From Chloroflexota bacterium (GTDB taxonomy: Bacteria; Chloroflexota; Limnocylindria; Limnocylindrales; CSP1-4): a stretch of DNA of 8,623 nucleotides. Positions 1 to 5,941 of this stretch are shown here, piece after piece (the first letter of the stretch is position 1; every line of letters starts with the position of its first letter). A model generated the notes under the pieces. That model saw only the letters and a list, made by a program, of their open reading frames with translations. It ran no database searches and had not been told where the DNA came from. Made by a program: the position numbers and the translations under genes. Location: NCBI GenBank assembly GCA_021789355.1, contig JAJYJR010000236.1:1-8623 (forward strand), read 5' to 3'.

Positions 1-416
1 GGTTGACATCGTGTGGTCTCCGCGGCGGCCTTGACGGTGGACTGTGTGCGGGCCGGGCGCCGAGTCCAGGGGTTCGGTGCGCGGAGTCACCACAATCTGG
101 TGGCCGCCCCCGGAGCGGATGCCCCGCACCAGGATGCCGGCGCCCACGAGCAGCAGCAGTCACTTCAGCCGCGGCGCGTCTCAGCCGCGGCGCGTCGCCC
201 AGGTCGGCATGCCAGAGGCCCCGCCGCGCACCGCCGCGTGGGGGGCGTTGGGCGCCACCGATCGCCTCCGTCGAGCCCCCAACATCGGGATCGACCCGGT
301 GGGCCCGGCGCCGCTAGTCCGCCCCGACCTCGTCCGGCGTGGCCGTCCGGGTAACCCGGCCTCTGCTGTCGAGCTCCTCCACGATGACGTGGTGCGTCCT
401 CCGTTCACCTGGATCT
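1..416 (-). pseudogene. Possible decayed membrane-protein gene fragment
   Basis: I do not recognise this protein. On the minus strand, one frame from about 416 to a TAG at 314-316 reads like a charged protein end (includes RTHHVIVEELDSRGRV). A second stretch from 159 to the window edge begins with a short hydrophobic run (LLLLVGAGILV) followed by a polar tail (GGHQIVVTPRTEPLD). Between them lie a TGA at 160-162 and an exact 16-bp tandem duplication (165-180 and 181-196). Removing one copy puts both stretches in the same frame, so they may derive from one gene broken by two stop codons and a duplication. In DNA this GC-rich, long open stretches arise by chance, so support is weak. No intact gene is seen on either strand here. 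Confidence 0.22.
165..196. repeat. 16-bp perfect tandem duplication
   Basis: The 16-mer TCAGCCGCGGCGCGTC occurs twice back to back with no mismatch. Because 16 is not a multiple of three, it shifts any reading frame crossing it, which fits the decayed state of the surrounding sequence. Confidence 0.85.
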
Positions 417-570
417 CGGCCGAGGCGATGCTGGCTGGGCTGGGGGACGGGGCATAGCCACCCGACCCGCGCACCTGATCGGTATGCCCGCGGCCGAGGT
501 GGCCGAGCGCCTGCTCAGCCACCGGCACCACCCACCCCAACCGGCCCGATCACTCTGGAGGAACTGCGCG

Positions 571-1051
571 CTGACGACCACCTGGCGGATCGACTTCCGG
601 ATCTCCGGGGCGCCCCGTGCGCGCCGACGCGATCGTCGCGACCCTCGGCGAGGCGCGGGGCGAGACGGACGTCTACGCCCCCGTAGACGACGAGGATGGC
701 GAGGCTACGATCGCGACTTGGGGCGTGGACCAGATCGTCAACGGGGCCTCGTTCGCGGAGTGCGCGGCGGGGCTGGCGGAGGTGGTCTGGGAGACCAACG
801 GGGGATTCGCCGACGTCGAGGCCGCCGGGACCTGCCTCGAACACCTGGACCAGGCGCACTGGCGCGCGGGTCCAGCCCCGGGTCCGAGGAGGCGAGCCAC
901 ACCGGCGCGCCACCCCAGCCTGACGAGCCGCCGGACACGATGGCGCCACCCCAGCTGCCGGCAACTCCGATCGGCTCGACGGCTGCGATCGTCGTCTGTT
1001 GATCGATGGGGGACGGCGACGCGACGAGCTACCGTGGCGGCGTGGTCGTAG
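571..1051 (+). pseudogene. Small hypothetical gene broken by a single-base frameshift
   Basis: I do not recognise this family. A strong ribosome binding site (GGAGGAA, 557-563) is followed nine bases later by a CTG at 571 that opens TTTWRIDFRISGAP. At 613-616 there is a run of four C. Dropping one C joins this frame to VRADAIVATLGEARGE and onward through about residue 100, with coding-like G/C third positions up to about 870. The joined product would be about 159 residues and acidic in its middle part (DVYAPVDDEDGEATIATWG). After about 870 the composition turns arginine/proline-rich and looks non-coding, so a second lesion or the true end may lie there. The CTG start could be a mutated ATG or GTG. 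A sequencing error in the C run is an alternative to true decay. Confidence 0.35.
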
Positions 1052-1199
1052 ACGTCGGTGCCCGTGGTGGGGGACGCTCGCGATCTGCGTGGGAGACGCG
1101 CCGGTGGCCGCGTAGCCCCTGCGCGACGGCGTTGTCCTTGGCGTCCGGGCGAACGATCCCGCCGGTCCGCTTCAGACACGCAAGCGGCGAGCGGTCAGG
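1052..1199. other. Intergenic, no supported gene
   Basis: No intact gene is visible. The minus strand has a short open stretch (about 1172 to 1029) with coding-like third positions that reads LKRTGGIVRPDAKDNAVAQG. It has no start signal and no family I can name. It may be another gene remnant. Confidence 0.3.
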
Positions 1200-1448
1200 C
1201 TAGTGCCTCGATTCGCCGAACGCTGGGGTTCTGCGGTCCGCCCTGGCGAGGATCTCGTCGGCGGTCTTGATCCAGATGAAGGGCGTCGCTCCCGGACGGT
1301 CGCGGCACGCGCGCCGCGTCAAGGACGGGTTCGAGACCGCGCTGAAGTCGGCCGTCTGCGCCGGCACGCTGACCCTTGGGAACTCCTCCGCGCCGGTGAG
1401 CCGTGTCCGGTTGGTCGGGGCAAGCCCTCCCGCCCGACCAAACCGACC
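1200..1448 (-). pseudogene. IS630-type transposase C-terminal remnant
   Basis: The minus-strand frame ending at TAG (1200-1202) is open back to a stop at 1449-1451, about 82 codons. Its last 40 residues contain ATPFIWIKTADEIL. This closely resembles the conserved C-terminal end of IS630-family (DDE) transposases, which typically reads PFxWTKTADEIL shortly before the stop. Upstream in the same frame, LAPTNRTRLTGAEEF is a poor match to the usual LTxxxLRRGxF segment. No catalytic DDE residues, start codon or terminal repeats are present, so only a decayed tail of the element remains. An adjacent frame reads HRRGGVPKG over the same stretch, consistent with a frameshift. The C-terminal match is fairly clear by eye; the rest is inferred. 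Confidence 0.6.
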
Positions 1449-1704
1449 TCATCCAGCATGAGGTCATTCTCTGGGCCGTCAATACCTCGGATCGGCCGGG
1501 CGTGGAGGCTGCGCGGGTCAGGCACGGACCCCTGCAGGCGCCGGTTGCTGCGTCTACCGCGATCCCCGCAGCAGGTCTACGTCAGGGCGCCCGACGTCCA
1601 CGAGGCCCTCCGGGAGGTGCTCGCCAGTCTGCCGCCTGAGGCCGGCGAACAGTAGCGGGCGCCGCTCGATCTGCGAGCGCGCATCCGCGGCACCCCGCGG
1701 CGCT
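1449..1704. other. Intergenic region downstream of the E1 gene
   Basis: No supported gene is seen. A plus-strand frame ending at 1655 reads VYVRAPDVHEALREVLASLP, which looks coding-like but has no start and no recognised family. The GC-rich hairpin just after the E1 stop codon is listed separately. Confidence 0.3.
1685..1700 (-). terminator. Possible hairpin terminator of the Ubl operon
   Basis: CCGCGG, a four-base loop and CCGCGG can form a six-pair GC stem five bases after the E1 stop codon. There is no T-run, so this would be a non-canonical terminator at best. CCGCGG is also self-palindromic and common in GC-rich DNA. Confidence 0.25.
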
Positions 1705-3009
1705 TCATGCCCCCGGACCCGGTGAGGGGACATGGAGGCAACCCTCACGGGGAGCCCAGCGGTTCGCCTTCCATCGACCCGGCGTCGCACCCGGGGGACC
1801 GAGGAACAGACGCCAGTGGTTCCGGCTCTCCCTGGTCCAGCCCCCGTCTGCGTGCGAGAGGGCATACGCGAGGAGGAGGCCGGCAGCGCCCGAGAGGAAC
1901 GGGAGGGCGGCGTCTGCGGACGTGCCGGCGTCCGTGCGGAGGGGTGCCGTAGAGCAGGCGAACGCGGCGGGGCCTTCACGGTCGGGGATCCGGCACACGA
2001 TGCAGTCGTCGACTCCGCTCACGTGGCGATGGAGCTCGGCAGTCCAGTCGGGGGACGTCGTGGCGTGGATCAGCCGGGGTTCTCCGCGCGCCGCGATCGC
2101 GCGGCGGACCCCCCGTTCGTTGGCGAGAGGAAGCACGAGCCGTGGCCGCCATGCCGTGGTCCCCAACCATTCGTCATACCAGGCGACCTCGGCCTCCGCG
2201 CCGATCAGTCGCGCCGCGATCCGCGCCTTCGGCTGAGCGGCACCGCCCGGCCAGCCCGTGTCCGCCGCCAGCATCCCCAAGCAGCGGTTCGTGTTGTGGA
2301 GCTCGGCCATGTCGCCGTCGACGACGAGCCACCTTCCGATCACGCCGATTTCGCGCAGCCAGTAGAAGAGCGCCGACGTCACGGCGCCGGCCCCGACGCA
2401 CAGGACGTCGCCCACGTCGATCGGCCGGAGGAGGCGGGACGATGCGCCGTCCGCACCATCGCCGGTCCCGATCTCCGCGAGGGACGTCGTGACCGGGCGC
2501 ATCGTCGCCCCCGTTGCGAGGGCCAGCAGCGTGGCTGAGCCCAGGCACGCGGCGAGCGCGGCCCCGAGGACGGTCCGGCCCGACGGTTCCACTCCCTCGG
2601 GAACGCGATCGAGCACGGCAGACAGCCCGTCCGCACCGAGGTAGGCGGCACCGGGGACGTGCGTCCCCGCGCCCACCCCCACGGAGGCTTCCGGGAGGTC
2701 GCGGGCGGCGACGAAATCGAGGGTTCCGCAGGGGTCGATCGCTCTCGCCGTGCGCTGGATGGCCTCGTGTAGCCCGCCCGCGGGCACCAGCGGACGGGCG
2801 AGCAGGGGTGCATCCGGGACCGCGATGACCACGCGCCGATGGAGCCTGACGAGCATGTTGACGAGCGCGAGGGTGAGGACCTGACCGGGGCGCGTGCGGG
2901 CCGCAGCATCGTCGACGGCGAACCCGACCGGGGTGAGCAGCCAGGGGGCCGGCACACCGTATGGGATCGTCCGGCGATCGCGCTCGGCGTAGAAGTTTCC
3001 GCAGTTCAT
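1705..3009 (-). CDS. E1-like (ThiF-fold) Ubl-activating enzyme
   Basis: This 434-residue protein probably adenylates the C-terminus of the Ubl encoded at the head of the operon and passes it to the E2. Residues 1-190 form an N-terminal region I cannot assign. Residues about 198-385 form the ThiF/E1 Rossmann domain: the nucleotide loop VGAGAV (205-210), the acidic signature VVDGDMAELHNTNR (229-242, with D231, D233, N239, R242) and K261. A CIVC pair (336-339) could bind metal, and FACSTAP (350-356) offers C351 as a candidate thioester cysteine. The second CxxC pair usual in ThiF is not visible. The ATG overlaps the JAB stop codon by four bases (ATGA), implying translational coupling. The short ThiF/MoeB sulfur-carrier enzymes lack this N-terminal half. 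The fold is confident; conjugation rather than sulfur transfer is inferred from the neighbouring E2 and JAB genes. Confidence 0.9.
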   Translation of the reverse strand: MNCGNFYAERDRRTIPYGVPAPWLLTPVGFAVDDAAARTRPGQVLTLALVNMLVRLHRRVVIAVPDAPLLARPLVPAGGLHEAIQRTARAIDPCGTLDFVAARDLPEASVGVGAGTHVPGAAYLGADGLSAVLDRVPEGVEPSGRTVLGAALAACLGSATLLALATGATMRPVTTSLAEIGTGDGADGASSRLLRPIDVGDVLCVGAGAVTSALFYWLREIGVIGRWLVVDGDMAELHNTNRCLGMLAADTGWPGGAAQPKARIAARLIGAEAEVAWYDEWLGTTAWRPRLVLPLANERGVRRAIAARGEPRLIHATTSPDWTAELHRHVSGVDDCIVCRIPDREGPAAFACSTAPLRTDAGTSADAALPFLSGAAGLLLAYALSHADGGWTRESRNHWRLFLGPPGATPGRWKANRWAPREGCLHVPSPGPGA

Positions 3010-3530
3010 GGCCGCACCAGGGGCGGCAGGATGATGAACGCCAGCTCGATCGGCTGGATCCGGAGCCAGCGCCCGTCTTGGAACTGGTGCAGGCCGACGG
3101 ACGATCCTGGTTCGATGGGCACCGTGCCGTAGCGTGCGATCACCAAGCTGAACATGCCCTCGAAGGGCATGAGGACGAGATCGTCGTCGCCGTCGGAATG
3201 CCGCACGTCGTCACCCGGGTGGCTATGCACCTGCGCGAGCAGCGCCAGCCCGCAACCCCGTGCGGTCCTCGAGGCGCGCAGGACCCCGCATTCCGGCACG
3301 CGCACGTGACCGGGTCCGTGATCGCTGTCCGGCGCGATGGCTAGCGAGATGAGGACGCCCGAGGCATGGGCGAGCCCTGCCCAGAAGACGATCCCCTCGT
3401 GCCGACCACCCGTACCACGGGTGGCGCGGAGTGACGCCGTGGTCTCCCGCACCACGAGCTCGGGCACGATCAGGCGGCCGCGGGCCGGACCGACAGCCAG
3501 CGGCCGGAGGCGGTGCACCGGGAGATCCAT
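3006..3530 (-). CDS. JAB/JAMM metalloprotease (deubiquitinase-like)
   Basis: This 174-residue single-domain protein carries the full JAMM zinc-peptidase signature. E45 lies in HEGIVFWAG, followed by H102-S-H104 and, after seven residues, S112 and D115 (VHSHPGDDVRHSDGD). These match the E...HxH(x7)SxxD arrangement, so the zinc ligands H102, H104 and D115 and the general base E45 all appear intact. In Ubl operons this family trims Ubl precursors to expose a terminal glycine and can remove Ubl from targets. The Ubl here ends GGG-V, so removal of one residue would be a fitting job. The ATG at 3528-3530 shares its A with the E2 stop (TGATG), and a strong GGAGG lies five bases upstream inside the E2 gene. 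There is no signal peptide or membrane segment, so it should be cytoplasmic. Confidence 0.92.
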   Translation of the reverse strand: MDLPVHRLRPLAVGPARGRLIVPELVVRETTASLRATRGTGGRHEGIVFWAGLAHASGVLISLAIAPDSDHGPGHVRVPECGVLRASRTARGCGLALLAQVHSHPGDDVRHSDGDDDLVLMPFEGMFSLVIARYGTVPIEPGSSVGLHQFQDGRWLRIQPIELAFIILPPLVRP

Positions 3531-4006
3531 CAGCCCCTCCTGCCCGGGCTGACCGCGAGGTGGGCGTGGAACACGGCGAGCATCTGTCCGAGCGTGGCGG
3601 CGCGTGCGCCTTCATGGACGTCGAGCCACGCTGTGGCATCCCAGTTGCCGTGAGGTCCCTGATACGCGGCGTAGGCGCGCCTGCTGAAATGGGCGCAGAT
3701 CACGCCGACGCTGTGGAAGATGCTGCCGCTGCCGCCGGGGAGTGTTCCGCGGGCGGGCCAAGCGTCGGGGCCGCCGGCCGTGCCGTCCGGGGCCGTGAAC
3801 ATCCAGTCCGGCGGGAGCACCTTGTAGTCGTCGAACCCGCCGACCAGCACGACCGGGCGCCCGTCGACGGGATGAAGCGTGCTCGCCGTGACCCGCAGTT
3901 CCTCGACGTCGGCGTCGAGCTGCCAGCCGTGTCGGGCGGCCCACGCCCGGGCGGCCGGCAGCTCCGACTCCAGGATCGCCCGCGAGATCTCGCGTTCGAC
4001 CAGCAT
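3530..4006 (-). CDS. Prokaryotic E2-like Ubl-conjugating protein
   Basis: This 158-residue protein has the order of elements expected of bacterial E2-fold proteins. A helical N-terminus (1-28) and a strand-rich region (LRVTAS, PVVLVGGF, 37-58) lead to the proline turn YKVLPPDWMF (61-70), equivalent to the conserved YPxxPP region. Next comes the segment IFHSVGVICAHFSRRAY (96-112) and a helical end (135-152). C104 in GVICAHF is the only cysteine in the protein and sits where the catalytic cysteine of E2s lies, after a histidine (H98). W122 and W127 follow. Assignment rests on this pattern and on the Ubl, JAB and E1 neighbours; overall identity to named families is not obvious by eye. Its ATG begins directly after the Ubl TAG with no gap and no clear ribosome binding site, so translation is probably coupled. 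Confidence 0.8.
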   Translation of the reverse strand: MLVEREISRAILESELPAARAWAARHGWQLDADVEELRVTASTLHPVDGRPVVLVGGFDDYKVLPPDWMFTAPDGTAGGPDAWPARGTLPGGSGSIFHSVGVICAHFSRRAYAAYQGPHGNWDATAWLDVHEGARAATLGQMLAVFHAHLAVSPGRRG

Positions 4007-4285
4007 CTACACGCCGCCGCCGGCGTCGACGAGCTCGAGCGCGTCGCCGTCGCGCACGCCGTTCGCGACGAGCGGCTTGTTCCGGTCGAGCACGTCCTCG
4101 CCCTTCGCAAAGGTCGGCGTGCCGCCGTTGTAGCCGAAGGCCGCGGCCGCGGTGGCCGCGGCGTCGCCCGTCTTCTCGGTCTTCTCGAAGGTGAACGTCC
4201 GCGGGTCGACCGTGTTCGGGGCGAAGACCGTGACCGTGATCTTGGGCGGACCGTGAGGGTCCTCGTGCGCGTGAAGGGGGTCCAT
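4007..4285 (-). CDS. Ubiquitin-like protein with C-terminal GGG-V
   Basis: This 92-residue protein looks like a single beta-grasp (ubiquitin-like) domain. A short His/Pro tail (1-14) precedes strand ITVTVFAP (16-23), strand RTFTFEKTE (29-37), a helix rich in alanine (40-51), PTFAKGEDVLDRNKPL (57-72) and VRDGDALELVDA (77-88). The latter resembles the 'gv.dGDxLelv' end strand of bacterial Ubls. The chain ends G89-G90-G91-V92, so a single residue must be removed to expose glycine, a job suited to the JAB protease downstream. I chose the ATG at 4285 because GGAGG lies five bases upstream (4291-4295) and a promoter fits above it. A longer in-frame start at 4420 would add residues unlike a Ubl and run through that promoter. 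It is probably the modifier that the E1 and E2 conjugate. Confidence 0.85.
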   Translation of the reverse strand: MDPLHAHEDPHGPPKITVTVFAPNTVDPRTFTFEKTEKTGDAAATAAAAFGYNGGTPTFAKGEDVLDRNKPLVANGVRDGDALELVDAGGGV

Positions 4286-4290
4286 GGGTT

Positions 4291-4295
4291 CCTCC
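4291..4295 (-). promoter_or_regulatory. Ribosome binding site of the Ubl gene
   Basis: On the minus strand GGAGG is followed by five bases and the ATG at 4285. This decides the start of the Ubl gene against the longer alternative at 4420. Confidence 0.75.
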
Positions 4296-4321
4296 AGGTG
4301 GAGCGGGACGCCGACGATCAG

Positions 4322-4349
4322 ATTGTAACAGATGAACCCATCCGGTAAA
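4322..4349 (-). promoter_or_regulatory. Sigma70-like promoter of the Ubl operon
   Basis: Minus strand: a -35-like TTTACC (4344-4349), a 16-base spacer, and a -10-like TACAAT (4322-4327). Transcription would start near 4315, giving a leader of about 30 bases that contains the GGAGG of the Ubl gene. The AT-rich patch stands out in GC-rich surroundings. Confidence 0.55.
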
Positions 4350-4431
4350 GGAAAGGGTCGGACTGTGCGTGGATACGCCCGTGTGACGGCGCGGGATCCA
4401 GATCGGGTGCGTCGGACCACGCCAGAGACGA

Positions 4432-4453
4432 TATACTTCGGGGGTATAGGAGG
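4432..4453 (+). promoter_or_regulatory. Candidate -10 box, inverted repeat and RBS of the HigB operon
   Basis: TATACT (4432-4437) resembles a -10 box. TATAC (4432-4436) and GTATA (4444-4448) form a five-pair inverted repeat with a seven-base loop. This overlaps the likely transcription start and ends at the ribosome binding site AGGAGG (4448-4453), four bases before the GTG at 4458. HigA-type antitoxins commonly repress their own promoter by binding such a palindrome, so this is the natural operator candidate. No good -35 is seen. Confidence 0.45.
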
Positions 4454-4457
4454 CCGC

Positions 4458-4793
4458 GTGAAGCTCAGCTACCGGAACCGGAAGCTCGAGAAGCTGTGCT
4501 GCACGTATGCCGTGATGGTTCGAGAGCTGGGGCAGCGTCAGGCCGACAGGCTGGCGCAGCGGATGGGCGAGCTCGTCGCCTGCCCGTCGCTCGCCGAACT
4601 CGGGCGCATGCCGGGGCCGCGCCTGCACGAGCTGGCGGGCGACCGGGAGGGGCAGCTCAGCGTCGATCTCGTGTTCCCCTACCGGCTGATCGTCGAGCCC
4701 GCGGTCGATCCCGTGCCGCGGACGCGGGACGGGGGGCTGCGGCTCGGAAAGATCGACCAGATCCGGATCCTCGAGATCGCGGATACGCATTGA
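4458..4793 (+). CDS. higB: HigB-type RelE/ParE-superfamily toxin
   Basis: This 111-residue protein matches the HigB-like 'plasmid maintenance killer' branch of the RelE/ParE superfamily, whose members are ribosome-dependent mRNA nucleases or related toxins. Recognisable parts are the N-terminal KLSYRNRKLEKLC, the helical middle (QADRLAQRMGELVACPSLAEL, about 28-48), and the conserved core RLHELAGDREGQLSVDL (55-71) and FPYRLIVEPA (73-82). The end is KIDQIRILEIADTH. GTG at 4458 is chosen because AGGAGG lies four bases upstream and the product then begins like other family members; the longer in-frame ATG at 4332 would run across the promoter. It is followed, with a four-base overlap or a gap of 11 bases depending on the start, by its antitoxin gene. 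This is the toxin-first order typical of hig loci. Confidence 0.88.
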   Translation: MKLSYRNRKLEKLCCTYAVMVRELGQRQADRLAQRMGELVACPSLAELGRMPGPRLHELAGDREGQLSVDLVFPYRLIVEPAVDPVPRTRDGGLRLGKIDQIRILEIADTH

Positions 4794-5929
4794 ACAGAGA
4801 GGAGGTGACGACCGTTCTGCACGAACCCGGGTCCCACGGGCCCGATTACGCGCTCCCGCCCGGCGCGACGCTGCGGGAGACGCTCGAGGTCCTGGGCATG
4901 TCCCAGGCCGACCTGGCCCGCCGCACCGAGCTGTCCACAAAGCACGTCAATCAGATCCTGAAGGGCCATGCTCCGATCACCGCAGAGACTGCGGTCGTTC
5001 TCGAGCGCGTCACCGGTGTTCCCGCGGTGGTGTGGAACAACCTTCAGGGAAACTACGACGCCCACAAGATACAGGCCAGACACCGCGCGACCTTCTCCGG
5101 GGACGATCGCTCGTGGCTCGAGCGGTTCCCCCTAAAGCAGCTCGCGTCGCGAGGCAAGATCGACCAGGCCAGTGTCGATCCTCATACGTTTGAGCAGGTC
5201 CTGGCGTTCTTCGGTGTAGGCAGTCGGACGGCGTGGGATGAACTGTGGCTGTCGCCGGCTGCTGCCTTCCGCCAGTCGCCCGCTTTCACCGCGAGTCCGA
5301 TGGCGACCGGAGCGTGGATCCGACTCTGTGAGCTCGAGGCGGCATCAGTCGAGTGCCGACCTTTCGATCGGACCAGGTTTCGCGCCTCACTTGACGAAAT
5401 CCGCGGTCTGATGCTCCGCGACCCATCCGACTTCATCCCGGAGATGGAGAGACTCTGCGCGGACAGGGGAGTCGCGCTTGTCTTCGTGCCGGAAATCACC
5501 GGCGCACGGATCAGCGGCGCGGCCGAATGGCTGACTCCATCGAAAGCACTCATCGGACTGTCGCTTCGCTACAAGTGGGAGGACCAGTTCTGGTTCTCGT
5601 TCTTCCACGAAGCGGCTCATCTCCTTGAGCACAGCAAGAAGTTGGGTTTCGTCGACCGAGCCGGGGACGAGGAGGACGGCTTGGAGGACGAGGCAAACGC
5701 ATTCGCAAGCAGCATCCTCATTCCGACGAGATATGAGTGGCGCTTGGCGGCACTCACGCACCTCGATGCCGCGCAGGCCTTCGCCCGTGAAATCGGGGTG
5801 CCTGCCGCGGTCGTGATCGGCCGGCTCCAACACGAAGGAATACTGGACTACCGGGTAGGAAACGGACTTCGTCGGCGTCTGAAGTTCATCGAAGCGTCGG
5901 ACGAACCAGAGAGTCCCGAAGCCTCTTGA
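4790..5929 (+). CDS. higA: HigA-like XRE antitoxin fused to ImmA/IrrE zinc peptidase
   Basis: Numbered from the TTG at 4790, this 379-residue protein has two domains. An N-terminal XRE helix-turn-helix (about 27-85) includes GMSQADLARRTELSTKHVNQ and the HigA-like stretch ITAETAVVLERVTGVPAVVW. The C-terminal half holds an ImmA/IrrE peptidase: HEAAH (273-277, ligands H273 and H277, base E274) with E301 in EDEANAFASSIL as likely third ligand. HigA normally ends after the DNA-binding part, so this is the long antitoxin-protease form. It should neutralise HigB and repress the operon, and the protease could release that repression on a signal, as ImmA does for ICEBs1. The start is unsure: TTG 4790 overlaps the HigB stop (TTGA), while GTG 4805 gives a five-residue-shorter product. 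The ideal ribosome site at 4799-4808 fits neither well. Confidence 0.87.
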   Translation: MNREEVTTVLHEPGSHGPDYALPPGATLRETLEVLGMSQADLARRTELSTKHVNQILKGHAPITAETAVVLERVTGVPAVVWNNLQGNYDAHKIQARHRATFSGDDRSWLERFPLKQLASRGKIDQASVDPHTFEQVLAFFGVGSRTAWDELWLSPAAAFRQSPAFTASPMATGAWIRLCELEAASVECRPFDRTRFRASLDEIRGLMLRDPSDFIPEMERLCADRGVALVFVPEITGARISGAAEWLTPSKALIGLSLRYKWEDQFWFSFFHEAAHLLEHSKKLGFVDRAGDEEDGLEDEANAFASSILIPTRYEWRLAALTHLDAAQAFAREIGVPAAVVIGRLQHEGILDYRVGNGLRRRLKFIEASDEPESPEAS

Positions 5930-5941
5930 CCATCCGAAGCG

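Noticed and set aside
1732..2538. 268-codon plus-strand open frame
   Set aside because: It is antisense to the E1 gene, which carries the clear ThiF motifs.
1705..4285. Thiamine or molybdopterin sulfur-carrier operon (ThiS/MoaD, ThiF/MoeB)
   Set aside because: An E2-like gene and a JAB gene between the Ubl and E1 genes, and no thiamine or molybdopterin genes, point to protein conjugation.
1705..4285. PRTRC plasmid cassette or CBASS (E1-E2 fusion with JAB)
   Set aside because: No ParB-like or other PRTRC partner and no nucleotidyltransferase are present, and E1 and E2 are separate genes here.
3431..4348. 305-codon plus-strand open frame
   Set aside because: It lies antisense to the JAB, E2 and Ubl genes, whose family motifs are clear. 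Long antisense frames are expected in GC-rich coding DNA.
4007..4420. Longer 137-residue version of the Ubl starting at 4420
   Set aside because: The extra N-terminus reads through the likely promoter and has no RBS, while ATG 4285 has GGAGG at five bases.
3612..4940. 442-codon minus-strand open frame
   Set aside because: It crosses the Ubl and E2 genes in another frame, the divergent promoter and the antisense of higB. Its arginine-rich, motif-free product marks it as a shadow.
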